DNA of 8,181 bases from Chloroflexota bacterium. GTDB taxonomy: Bacteria; Chloroflexota; Dehalococcoidia; SM23-28-2; RBG-16-64-32. The translations under genes and the position numbers were made by a program. Where the stretch lies: the NCBI GenBank assembly GCA_022565075.1, contig JADFKG010000092.1, positions 1 through 8,181 on the forward strand, given 5' to 3'. This document shows, piece by piece, positions 1-7,205 of the stretch. Below the pieces are notes generated by a model. It had not been told where the DNA came from. It worked only from the letters and a program-made list of their open reading frames with translations, and ran no database searches. The stretch's first letter is position 1. Every line of letters starts with the position of its first letter.

Positions 1-155
1 AGGAGACGACCGAGAACGTGAAGAGCACCGTCGCGTTCGTATCCGACAACGCGGTCAAGCCAGTCGTCAAGGTATATGGCGTCGCCGCCGGAGCCAGGCG
101 CTTCGTTAGCGTCGCATCGAAGGTTGCTGGTCGCGGTAAGAAGAAGGAGCAGTAG
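1..155 (+). CDS. DUF948-like protein, C-terminal end only (partial at window start)
   Basis: An open frame enters from the left edge (first full codon at 3) and ends at TAG 153-155, giving the last 50 residues of a protein. The visible part has a hydrophobic helix-like stretch with KPVVKVYGVAAGARRF, then a basic end, GRGKKKEQ. The KP-VVKVYG-xxAGxRR pattern resembles the C-termini of DUF948 proteins, small envelope-associated proteins of unknown function found in many Gram-positive and Chloroflexota genomes. The N-terminal membrane segment that would confirm this lies outside the window. The next gene starts one base after this stop and is YtxH-like; DUF948 and YtxH proteins are often neighbours, which supports the call. 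The SD of the next gene lies inside the end of this frame, so translation is probably coupled. The reading frame is secure; the family assignment is moderate. Confidence 0.6.
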   Translation, partial: ETTENVKSTVAFVSDNAVKPVVKVYGVAAGARRFVSVASKVAGRGKKKEQ

Positions 156-156
156 C

Positions 157-417
157 ATGCGATTCATACTCGGACTGCTCATCGGCGTCTGCATCGGCTT
201 CGCAGCCTCTGTCCTGCTGACGCAAGGCAAGGACGATACCGCCGGCGTTGACGCGACCGAGGGCCGTGCCAACGGCGCCGGCAGCGTCAGCTCCGCCCTT
301 GACGGTCTGCGCAAGCAGTTCGACGAGGCGATGGGCGAGGCGAAGAAGGCACAGCGCGAGGCGGAAGAGAAGATGACCGATCGCTATCGCCAGAGCGTCA
401 GCCGCTCGGACGAGTAG
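157..417 (+). CDS. Small membrane-anchored YtxH-like protein
   Basis: An 86-residue protein. The ATG at 157 is preceded by AAGGAG (144-149) at 7 nt spacing. An in-frame ATG at 76 would overlap the upstream gene by 80 nt and has no such site, so 157 is chosen. Residues 3-22 form one hydrophobic segment (FILGLLIGVCIGFAASVLL) with glycines typical of YtxH N-termini. A Gly/Ala-rich linker follows, then an Ala/Glu/Lys-rich stretch at about residues 49-80 that should form an amphipathic helix or coiled coil (LRKQFDEAMGEAKKAQREAE). YtxH-like proteins are small, single-pass and without known biochemical activity; some are linked to stress responses. It sits one base downstream of a DUF948-like end, so the two are likely co-transcribed. 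The gene is very probable; the family name rests on architecture because the sequence is short and low in complexity. Confidence 0.7.
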   Translation: MRFILGLLIGVCIGFAASVLLTQGKDDTAGVDATEGRANGAGSVSSALDGLRKQFDEAMGEAKKAQREAEEKMTDRYRQSVSRSDE

Positions 418-496
418 CCGCCGATCCGGCTCGGACCGACAGGCTCGCGAAGACGGGCGCGCTCGGCAGCGCCTGATCGAAGAATCACGAATCCGG

Positions 497-502
497 TACA
501 GT
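497..502 (+). promoter_or_regulatory. Possible -10 element for the tRNA-Ser pair
   Basis: TACAGT matches TATAAT at four of six positions and lies 7 nt before the first base of the first tRNA. The sequence 17 nt further upstream (TGATCG) is a poor -35. If this is the promoter, the primary transcript would start almost at the tRNA 5' end. This is a weak call based on position. Confidence 0.25.
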
Positions 503-509
503 AGTCCCC

Positions 510-601
510 GGAGGGGTGCCAGAGTGGTTGAATGGGACGGTCTCGAAAACCGTTGTACGTCTTTCGGCGTACCGTGGGTTCGAATCCCACCCCCTCCGCC
601 A
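510..601 (+). tRNA. tRNA-Ser (anticodon CGA)
   Basis: A complete class II tRNA cloverleaf is visible. The acceptor stem pairs GGAGGGG (510-516) with CCCCTCC (591-597), followed by discriminator G598 and an encoded CCA (599-601). The anticodon stem ACGGT/ACCGT (537-541, 549-553) encloses loop CTCGAAA with anticodon CGA at 544-546, reading UCG. The long variable arm expected of tRNA-Ser pairs GTACGTC (555-561) with GGCGTAC (566-572) around a TTTC loop. The T stem GTGGG/CCCAC holds loop TTCGAAT. The mature body is 89 nt without CCA. Its first 22 nt and last 33 nt (including CCA) are identical to the second tRNA-Ser downstream, so the two come from a duplication or are kept alike by gene conversion. 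Confidence 0.97.
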
Positions 602-677
602 GTTCAAACCTCCGAGGCCAGAGACGCACGCCGGTCGCCGCTGCGCCTCTAACCGGATAGTCCGCGAGTCTCTCCGC

Positions 678-765
678 GGAGGGGTGCCAGAGTGGTTGAT
701 TGGGCACGCCTGGAAAGCGTGTGTACCTCACGGTACCGTGGGTTCGAATCCCACCCCCTCCGCCA
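678..765 (+). tRNA. tRNA-Ser (anticodon GGA)
   Basis: This is a second class II cloverleaf, 76 nt after the first. The acceptor stem GGAGGGG (678-684) pairs with CCCCTCC (755-761); discriminator G762 and an encoded CCA follow at 763-765. Anticodon stem CACGC/GCGTG (705-709, 717-721) holds loop CTGGAAA with anticodon GGA at 712-714, reading UCC and UCU. The variable arm GTACC/GGTAC (723-727, 732-736) has a TCAC loop, shorter than in the first tRNA. T stem and loop are identical to the first copy. No separate strong promoter is seen in the gap, so both are probably processed from one transcript. Together the pair covers the UCG, UCC and UCU codons. Confidence 0.97.
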
Positions 766-797
766 TCAAGACTCGCGGGCCTGAGAAGCGAGGCTGA

Positions 798-850
798 ACC
801 GTGGGTTCGCCCGGACGGGCGCCCGTTGGGTGAATCCGCCCCCCCTGCCA
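798..850 (+). repeat. Broken copy of the tRNA-Ser 3' end (tRNA fragment or attachment-site scar)
   Basis: ACCGTGGGTTCG at 798-809 is identical to the last bases of the variable arm plus T stem and loop of both tRNA-Ser genes (571-582 and 735-746). The match breaks off at 810 and resumes at 832-850 with GAATCC, a C-rich run and TGCCA, resembling GAATCC to CCGCCA of the tRNAs with several changes. The 22 bp between (810-831) are extra and include one side of a GC-rich hairpin, CGCCCG-GA-CGGGCG (808-821). There is no acceptor 5' half, anticodon or D arm here, so it is not a working tRNA. It lies directly before a low-GC gene. It may be the trace of site-specific integration into a tRNA 3' end, or just a decayed third tRNA. 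Confidence 0.5.
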
Positions 851-863
851 GTTAGGAAATGAA

Positions 864-1229
864 GTGGAAGATTTAACTCCAAGTAATTTGAAGGGTGACT
901 ATCTCGACGAACTAGCAACGCTACTGAAGCACGTTCGTCCAGAACTTGCCACCAAACATCGACTGGAATTCAAGAACGTTTTTGGGGCCGTCGGCGGATA
1001 CGTGAACGGCCATATATTTATCTCGCATGGAAAGTTTGGAGTCGCGCTTAAACTCCCCAAGGGGATCCTTGACGAACTTTTTGAGGGGAAGGATATCAAG
1101 CAGCTAAGATATTTTCCCAAAGGTCACGTAAAGAAGGAATATGCGGTTCTCTCCAGGCAACTGCTCGAAAATAGGCGTCAGTTGGGTAAGCTCCTGGACG
1201 AAAGCATAGAGTACGTGCTATCGCGATAG
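864..1229 (+). CDS. TfoX/Sxy N-terminal-domain family protein
   Basis: A 121-residue protein starting at GTG. AGGA at 854-857 lies 6 nt upstream; the ATG at 859 is in another frame and stops after five codons. Residues about 37-65 (K-N-V-F-G-A-V-G-G-Y-V-N-G-H-I-F then GVALKLP) match the core of the TfoX N-terminal domain, in which a methionine-free FG-x-VG-x-YVNG strand pair leads to an LKL strand. A later YFPKGHVKKEYAVL segment and a C-terminal helix fit the rest of the fold. The domain is named after the competence regulator TfoX/Sxy, but most short stand-alone members have no proven role, and the TfoX C-terminal domain is absent. Hand-counted G+C over 901-1140 is 47%, against about 67% in a sample of the acyl-CoA dehydrogenase gene. 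This and the tRNA fragment just upstream suggest horizontal acquisition. No clear promoter is visible. Confidence 0.8.
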   Translation: MEDLTPSNLKGDYLDELATLLKHVRPELATKHRLEFKNVFGAVGGYVNGHIFISHGKFGVALKLPKGILDELFEGKDIKQLRYFPKGHVKKEYAVLSRQLLENRRQLGKLLDESIEYVLSR

Positions 1230-1284
1230 TGTGGTGGCCTCAGACAGACATCGCCAGCCGCCATCACGTGGGCGAAGGATCCCT

Positions 1285-1303
1285 CGCTAGCCTCCAGCCA
1301 GCG
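1285..1303 (-). terminator. Hairpin directly after the DUF72 gene
   Basis: On the minus strand, two bases after the TAA of the DUF72 gene, CGCTGGC and GCTAGCG form a 7-bp stem (one G-T wobble) around a TGGAG loop. There is no T tract, so it would be a weak intrinsic terminator at best. It lies between convergent genes, where terminators are expected. Confidence 0.35.
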
Positions 1304-1304
1304 C

Positions 1305-2279
1305 TTACAGCAACCGCTCCTGCCCCGCTTCGGAAGCGCCCTCCGGCTCCGGCGCCCGCTGCGGTTCGTGCTCGATCACGCCCAGAATCTCGCCGATCTG
1401 GCGCGCGTTTCGCACTGAGTAGTCGCTGTGGCAGTTGTTCATCAGCACGTGGACCTCGGCGGCGTCCTCGGCCAGGCCCTGTATGCGTGGGGCCCACTCT
1501 CGCAGCTCGTCTTCGCTGTACAAGTAGTCGAAGCGCTCGGCGGCGGTCTTCGAGCGCGCTGCCCAGGTGTCGTTGTTGTGACCGTGCATGCGCAGCAGCG
1601 CGACCGACGGGTGCGTGACGGCGGTGACCGGCGGCACGCTGCTCTTGAAGCCCTGCGGCTCGTCGACGCAGACGTAGGGGATGCGATTGTCAGTCAGGAA
1701 GCGCAGCGTGCGCTCCTGGTCCTGGGGTTCCGCCATCCAGGAGGCGTTGCGGAACTCGACCGCCATCCGGTACTGGCCCAGCCGCTCCTTTGCCTCCAGG
1801 ATCGCCTCGCGGTTATCACGCCGGTGCCCGAACCACGGCGGGTACTGGAAGAGGACCGTGCCCAGCTTGCCAGCGCTGTCCAGCGGCAGCAGCGCCTCGT
1901 TGAAGCGGCGCCACATCTCTTCCCCAACCGCGGGCGGCAGGTCCTTCATGTAGACGTTGCGCTTCGCCCGCAGCTCGCCCGGCAGCTCCTCCTTCACGTC
2001 TTTGGGGAACGCCTGCACCGCAGCACCGTGGCCGGTGAAGAGCGCGTAGGCCTTGACGTCGAACGTGAACTCGTCCGGCGTGCGCTCGACCCAGAGCTCG
2101 GCGTTGCGGGCGTGCGGAATCGCGTAGTAGGTCGAGTCAACTTCGACGATCGGAAAGCGATCGGCATAGTGGCGGAGGCGCTCCTCCGGCGACTTCGCGG
2201 CGGCCGGCGGATACCAGCCACTATCGATCAGCGTCTTGTCGGCCCACGAGCAGGAGCCGACGAGGATGCGGCCGCCCAT
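1305..2279 (-). CDS. DUF72 domain-containing protein (YecE-like)
   Basis: A 324-residue protein that matches DUF72 along almost its full length, the usual size being about 240-300. Motifs seen in order are VGSCSW (7-12), FPIVEVDSTYYAIP (42-55), FTFDVKAY (71-78), LFQYPPWF (143-150), VEFRNASW (174-181), RMHGHN (230-235) and NNCHSDYSVRNAR (281-293). These are the conserved strand ends of the TIM-barrel-like fold of the family, with acidic and aromatic residues facing a presumed active site. The biochemical function is unknown; E. coli YecE is the usual reference. The last 20 or so residues are a Pro/Glu-rich tail outside the domain. The start codon has no SD, but GATAAT lies 6 nt upstream, so the mRNA may be leaderless. 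The gene follows the large secreted-protein gene by 39 nt on the same strand. Confidence 0.93.
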   Translation of the reverse strand: MGGRILVGSCSWADKTLIDSGWYPPAAAKSPEERLRHYADRFPIVEVDSTYYAIPHARNAELWVERTPDEFTFDVKAYALFTGHGAAVQAFPKDVKEELPGELRAKRNVYMKDLPPAVGEEMWRRFNEALLPLDSAGKLGTVLFQYPPWFGHRRDNREAILEAKERLGQYRMAVEFRNASWMAEPQDQERTLRFLTDNRIPYVCVDEPQGFKSSVPPVTAVTHPSVALLRMHGHNNDTWAARSKTAAERFDYLYSEDELREWAPRIQGLAEDAAEVHVLMNNCHSDYSVRNARQIGEILGVIEHEPQRAPEPEGASEAGQERLL

Positions 2280-2307
2280 AGCCCGATTATCGCACCCGGG
2301 CGGCCGC
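2268..2307. repeat. Perfect 10-bp inverted repeat spanning the DUF72 start codon
   Basis: GCGGCCGCCC (2268-2277) and GGGCGGCCGC (2298-2307) are exact reverse complements separated by 20 nt. The inner end of the first arm is the start codon region of the DUF72 gene, and the spacer holds its putative -10 element. In RNA read through from the upstream gene, the all-GC stem would bury the start codon or act as a crude terminator; in a leaderless mRNA only one arm would be present. Confidence 0.6.
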
Positions 2308-2313
2308 GTTCAA
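2286..2313 (-). promoter_or_regulatory. Putative leaderless promoter of the DUF72 gene
   Basis: On the minus strand TTGAAC (2308-2313), a 16-nt spacer and GATAAT (2286-2291) stand just before the ATG at 2279, with 6 nt between the -10 hexamer and the start codon. This spacing places the transcription start at or next to the ATG. GATAAT matches the -10 consensus at five of six positions; the -35 at four of six. Confidence 0.5.
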
Positions 2314-2318
2314 TCTCG

Positions 2319-5111
2319 TTATGGCACCTGCCAGGAGGGCTCGGTCTCGTCGGCGTCCGGAGTATTCGTGATGTTTGTCTGATCGCTGCCGTCGGCGAAC
2401 ATCACGTAGATCTCAAGGTTGCCGTCCCGACCGGACAGGAAGGCTATTTGGCTGCCATCGGGTGACCAGGTCGGATCGTAGTTGAAGCCTTCGGTCGTAA
2501 GCTGCTGGTGGTTGCTCACGGTCTGCGTGAACGGATCGAAGTCGCCGACCCAGACCTGTGAATCGCCAGGCACCGACCTGTACCAGGCAATCTTCATGGC
2601 GTCGGGCGAAACGGCGAGGCCCAGCATGTGCACGTTTGGCGCGTCAGCCGGGAGGATCACCTTCGACGCTGGTAGCGACTCTGTGCACGTCGCGTTGCAC
2701 TCAAAGAGGGGGACGTACCCACCCTCGCTTCGCCCCTCGGCACCCGGCGTGCTGCCAACGATGCCCATCTGGCCGTCGTAGGTGAAGCACGACGGATCGC
2801 GGTAGTCTTCGCCGCCGGAAACGGGAGCTAGCGACGAGCCGTCGAGCCCGACGGCGCCAAGCTGGAACGTGCCGAGCTCCACATCGAGTTCGCTGAAGAT
2901 GATCTTATCGCCGCAGCCGGTAGCCTCGAAGATGAAGAACGGCGAGCTCGACCCGAAGTTGGTGACGTTGACGGCGGACGGCGGCGGGCAAGGCAAGGCT
3001 CCGCTCACGTTACGCGACACCTGGTTAGACGACGGAATATAGAAGACATCCGAACCTGGGCCCCCGGCATAGTCCAGGATGAAGCCGTATGAGCTGACGC
3101 CGAACGAGCTATGGAAGGGATGGCGGACGGCCTGCCCACCTCCCGCGACGCAGATCACCTCGGTATCGTCGAAAAGGTAGGTTTCGAGAGGCGCCTCGTG
3201 ACTGAGCAGGGCGTTGCCATCCTGAACGTAGGCGATCGTTGTCGCCTCGTCCTCGTCAAAGCGGAAGGCAAAGTCGGCGCTTTCTATGAGCGCTCCAAGC
3301 AGCTTTTTCGCTTTTGTGCCTCGCTCGTGCACGATAAAGACGCGGAAGTAGTCCCAGACCGTGTCGCCGTTAGGCGCTGTTCCCATGACGCGGACGACGA
3401 TAGGCACCACCGGCGGTTCATGGTCATCCCTCACGGTCTTGATCTTGACGACGCGTCCGTTCGACGCCACCGTGACCGAGCTAACGCCGGTGGCGGTCTC
3501 GAGATCGGCCCCCATGAGCACCGCACCGTTGCTCCCGTATACCGTGACCGAGCTCTTGTCGTAAAGGGTGCCAGTGAAATCCTTTGGGCTGACGGCGGCG
3601 TCGCTCTTAAAGCCCCTCGTCTTGCCATGCAACAGGTACAGGACCTCCCCTTCGAAGCTGCGCTTACCGAAGGCGCGTCCCGGGCCGCCGTAGAAGCCGG
3701 CCGTGTCCGGGTCCTGGAAAGCGGCACCGGTTTTATGGTCAACGTAGAAGGCGCACTCACGGAAGTCGATGAACGCGTCTCCGTTCTGCTGCTGGCCCCC
3801 ATAGGCAATAAGGATGACGAGCGGCCCTTGGAGGCGGTCCGGCCCATCTTCGGTCGTGGCGATCGTGACCGTGAGCCGCACGCGGAAGAGGCCGTCGAGC
3901 TTGTCAAATTTAGGGGTGATCCGCGACGCGAAGACGCCATCGGCCCTCATCCCGTCCGCCGTCGTGGGCTGGCTCACATGCGGATCGAACCTCAATACCC
4001 TGAATCCGGAGCCAAAGCTGGCAGTCGTCTGCAGGAACTCGAAGACTATTGTTTTCGTGCCGTGCGGGATGACGCTCCCCTTGCAATCGAAGTCGGGGAA
4101 GGCCGTCTTGCCGGGGCCCGACGGCTGGGCGGGCTCGTCAGGCTGGAAGACCTGGCCGCCACTGATCAGGTAGTCCTCCGTCTCGCCGGGTAGCAGGTTG
4201 CCGGTCGCCGGATCGTACGCCTGGTCCGTGAGCGTGACGCGCATCCAGAACTCGTCCACCTGGTCGCCGCCGGGGAAGTCTACCGCCAGTATCGTGAAGT
4301 CCGGCTCACCGCTGACGTCGAGCGCAAAGTTCTGGAGCGCCCATTCGTCGGTGCAGCCGTCGGCGTCGTCCCAGTCGCCGTCCTTGTTCCAGTCCGCGAA
4401 GATGTTCACGGTCAGCTCGTCGCGCTCCCCCTCCGGCACGCCGTCGAGGCTGACCGCGATAAGCGCGGAGCTAGTGTCGCACTCGTCCATCTCAAGCCAC
4501 AGCAGGCCGTCGTCGGCGCTGTCGTTCGCACTCGGCGTTTCCTCGGCCGACTCGAACTCACCGAGCCGGAAAGCGAACGGCGCCTCGTGCGACGGGCCCG
4601 CGGCCTCAGACGTCGGGAAGCTCCCGATCACCGCGCCACCCGCGTAAAGCGTCGGCCCGCCCTCCGGGGCGTCGCCATAATCACGCCAGTCTTCACCAAC
4701 CTCTGAGATGACAGCGAGAACGGTCAGGTCAACCGCAGCGCCGACGTCCGGGCAGTCGCCCGTCGTAGCGCCGATGCCGGCCACCTCAGCGAGCAGCTCA
4801 ACAGCGTCACGTGCGTTGGCCACTCCGTCGCAGTTAACGTCGCCGAAGACGCGATCGACGCCATCAGCCTCGACCGGCGTGCCGAAGAACGGGCAAAACT
4901 CGGCCGTGTCGCCTGGAAGGCCGCCGATCTCGAGCAACGCCTGCAGCGTGTCAGCAGTCGTTATGTCGCCGCTGCAGTCCAGATCGGCCCACAGAGCGCC
5001 AGATGTGGCGAACGAGGTGGACGGGGTTACGGGGCGGCCGCCCTGGCTAATCGACACGACGGCGACGAAGACGGCAGTGCCGAGCGCCAGGACTAAAGTG
5101 CGGGCGATCAT
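2319..5111 (-). CDS. Large secreted protein: dockerin-like repeats, GEVED-like domain, C-terminal PD40/TolB-type beta-propeller
   Basis: A 930-residue protein. The start is set by GGGAGG (5118-5123) 6 nt before the ATG at 5111 and a promoter at 5146-5174; the longer in-frame start at 5465 would overlap the divergent gene and precede this promoter. Residues 1-25 are a signal peptide or anchor (IARTLVLALGTAVFVAVV core). Residues 41-77 and 88-124 are two related dockerin-like units beginning DLDCSGD and DVNCDG, each with a second Cys 26-27 residues later (C46/C73, C94/C120). Residues about 144-317 look like a GEVED domain: DYGDAPE, DDGLLW, NIFADWNKDGDWDDADG and a terminal GETEDYLIS. Residues about 340-610 are beta-rich and unrecognised. 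From about 665 to 930 there are propeller blades; the last is a clear PD40 repeat (WSPDGSQIAFLSGRDGNLEIY). No C-terminal sorting signal or catalytic motif is seen. It is likely exported, calcium-binding and involved in binding rather than catalysis; the role is unknown. Confidence 0.88.
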   Translation of the reverse strand: MIARTLVLALGTAVFVAVVSISQGGRPVTPSTSFATSGALWADLDCSGDITTADTLQALLEIGGLPGDTAEFCPFFGTPVEADGVDRVFGDVNCDGVANARDAVELLAEVAGIGATTGDCPDVGAAVDLTVLAVISEVGEDWRDYGDAPEGGPTLYAGGAVIGSFPTSEAAGPSHEAPFAFRLGEFESAEETPSANDSADDGLLWLEMDECDTSSALIAVSLDGVPEGERDELTVNIFADWNKDGDWDDADGCTDEWALQNFALDVSGEPDFTILAVDFPGGDQVDEFWMRVTLTDQAYDPATGNLLPGETEDYLISGGQVFQPDEPAQPSGPGKTAFPDFDCKGSVIPHGTKTIVFEFLQTTASFGSGFRVLRFDPHVSQPTTADGMRADGVFASRITPKFDKLDGLFRVRLTVTIATTEDGPDRLQGPLVILIAYGGQQQNGDAFIDFRECAFYVDHKTGAAFQDPDTAGFYGGPGRAFGKRSFEGEVLYLLHGKTRGFKSDAAVSPKDFTGTLYDKSSVTVYGSNGAVLMGADLETATGVSSVTVASNGRVVKIKTVRDDHEPPVVPIVVRVMGTAPNGDTVWDYFRVFIVHERGTKAKKLLGALIESADFAFRFDEDEATTIAYVQDGNALLSHEAPLETYLFDDTEVICVAGGGQAVRHPFHSSFGVSSYGFILDYAGGPGSDVFYIPSSNQVSRNVSGALPCPPPSAVNVTNFGSSSPFFIFEATGCGDKIIFSELDVELGTFQLGAVGLDGSSLAPVSGGEDYRDPSCFTYDGQMGIVGSTPGAEGRSEGGYVPLFECNATCTESLPASKVILPADAPNVHMLGLAVSPDAMKIAWYRSVPGDSQVWVGDFDPFTQTVSNHQQLTTEGFNYDPTWSPDGSQIAFLSGRDGNLEIYVMFADGSDQTNITNTPDADETEPSWQVP

Positions 5112-5117
5112 GGGCAT

Positions 5118-5126
5118 CCTCCCTTT
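5118..5126 (-). promoter_or_regulatory. Ribosome binding site that decides the start of the secreted-protein gene
   Basis: Minus-strand AAAGGGAGG is directly followed by ATG-CCC-ATG. The first ATG (5117) touches the SD, whereas the second (5111) is 6 nt away, the normal spacing. The second is therefore preferred, which shortens the protein by two residues relative to the first ATG. Confidence 0.65.
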
Positions 5127-5145
5127 GCCGGGGCGAAGTTCCCTC

Positions 5146-5174
5146 ATTCTAGACCTGCCCAGACAGGATGACAA
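5146..5174 (-). promoter_or_regulatory. Sigma-70-type promoter of the secreted-protein gene
   Basis: On the minus strand TTGTCA (5169-5174), a 17-nt spacer and TAGAAT (5146-5151) each match consensus at five of six positions. Transcription should begin near 5139, leaving a leader of about 28 nt with the SD in it. The spacer holds a short hairpin-capable CCTG...CAGG. It lies in the 109-nt gap between divergent genes. Confidence 0.65.
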
Positions 5175-5185
5175 CGGCACGCCTC

Positions 5186-5214
5186 TTGACTGACGAGCCG
5201 TTCGCGCCGACGCT
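5186..5214 (+). promoter_or_regulatory. Weak putative leaderless promoter of the flavin reductase-family gene
   Basis: TTGACT (5186-5191) is a good -35. At 17-nt spacing lies GACGCT, which keeps only the A and final T of the -10 consensus. It ends 6 nt before the ATG at 5221, and there is no SD before that ATG. The spacing agrees with the other leaderless candidates here, but the -10 is poor. Confidence 0.3.
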
Positions 5215-5220
5215 TGGTTC

Positions 5221-5919
5221 ATGACCAGACGCGCACTCGACCCGCTGGACTCGCTGCGGCTGCTGAACGGCGGGCCAGTGGTGCTGCTGACGACCCGCTG
5301 GCGCGACCAGACGGACGCCATGCCGGCGATCTGGACGACGCCGCTGTCGCGCAAGCCGCCGCTCGTCGGCGTCGTCGTCAACCCGGCGCGGCACACGCAC
5401 GACATGGTGCGCTTTTCCGAGGAGTTCGCGCTCAATTTCCCGGCGCGCGACCTGACCAACCACACACAGTACTTTGGAACGGTCTCGGGCTCTCACGTGA
5501 ACAAGATCGAGCTGGGGAAACTGGCGACGTTCCGCGCATCAAAGGTGGAGGCGCCGCTGATCGAGAACTGCGTCGCCTGGATGGAGTGCTCGCTGGAGGA
5601 CGCGCTGCGCATCGGCGACCACACGCTCTTCGTCGGCCGCGTGCTCGTCGTCGAGGCCGACAAGGAGGCGTTCGACGAGACGTGGCTGCTTGGTGACCCG
5701 GAGTACCGGCCTCTGCACTACCTCGGCGTCGACCGCTACTCCACGCTGGGAAACGTCCTCACGGCCAAGTTACGCACTACCGACGAAGGAGCGATCGACC
5801 TGGGCGAGACGCAGGAGGAGCGCGAACAGCGCGAGGAGGCCGAGGCGCTGGAGCGCGAACGGCGCGAGCGCGAAGGAGATGACGAACGGGAGCAAGAAGA
5901 GAGCCAAGGTGGCGGCTGA
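5221..5919 (+). CDS. Flavin reductase-family FMN-binding split-barrel protein
   Basis: A 232-residue protein. Residues about 10-180 fit the flavin reductase-like domain (FMN-binding split barrel): GGPVVLLTT (17-25), MPAIWTTPLSRKPPLVGVVV (34-53), where the TxxPLSRKPP turn usually contacts the FMN phosphate, FALNFP (69-74), then KIELGKLATFRASKVEAPLI and DHTLFVGRVLVVE (133-145). Members bind FMN and reduce it with NAD(P)H for a partner monooxygenase, or act in redox steps; the specific partner cannot be told. Residues about 196-228 are an unusual tail made almost entirely of Glu, Arg, Gln and Asp, probably a single charged helix, absent from typical members of 160-200 residues. The ATG at 5221 lacks an SD. 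The gene is divergent from the secreted-protein gene and is followed after 90 nt by an acyl-CoA dehydrogenase gene. Confidence 0.9.
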   Translation: MTRRALDPLDSLRLLNGGPVVLLTTRWRDQTDAMPAIWTTPLSRKPPLVGVVVNPARHTHDMVRFSEEFALNFPARDLTNHTQYFGTVSGSHVNKIELGKLATFRASKVEAPLIENCVAWMECSLEDALRIGDHTLFVGRVLVVEADKEAFDETWLLGDPEYRPLHYLGVDRYSTLGNVLTAKLRTTDEGAIDLGETQEEREQREEAEALERERREREGDDEREQEESQGGG

Positions 5920-5932
5920 CGCGAGCCCAACC

Positions 5933-5961
5933 TTGACGCGCACGTCACGGTTTCTCATAAT
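5933..5961 (+). promoter_or_regulatory. Near-consensus sigma-70-type promoter of the acyl-CoA dehydrogenase gene
   Basis: TTGACG (5933-5938), a 17-nt spacer and CATAAT (5956-5961) match the consensus at five of six positions each. Transcription would start near 5968, giving a leader of about 40 nt that contains a CCGGC-CGA-GCCGG hairpin (5974-5986) and the SD AGGAG at 5998-6002. Confidence 0.7.
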
Positions 5962-6009
5962 CGCCAGTGGCCCCCGGCCGAGCCGGCCTGAACCGAGAGG
6001 AGACATCCA

Positions 6010-7191
<1,182 letters not shown>

Positions 7192-7205
7192 GCCTCACCC
7201 CCTGG

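Noticed and set aside
456..473. GGCGC/GCGCC hairpin after the YtxH-like gene as a terminator
   Set aside because: The stem is only 5 bp with an 8-nt loop and no T run, so it is too weak to call.
384..797. Frames on both strands over the tRNA genes
   Set aside because: The sequence is fully explained by two tRNA-Ser genes; peptides such as GVPEWLIGHAWKACVPHGTVGSNPTPS are typical tRNA-read artefacts.
1428..2465. 345-codon plus-strand frame opposite the DUF72 gene
   Set aside because: It is antisense to a strongly matching DUF72 protein and runs into the next gene; the product looks like reversed-codon noise rich in Arg, Val and Leu.
3111..4193. 360-codon plus-strand frame opposite the secreted-protein gene
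   Set aside because: It is antisense to a protein with clear domains and has no SD or recognisable motif; long antisense frames are usual in GC-rich DNA.
5112..5465. N-terminal extension of the secreted protein
   Set aside because: It lies upstream of the promoter and SD, is antisense to the divergent gene, and precedes what is plainly a signal peptide.
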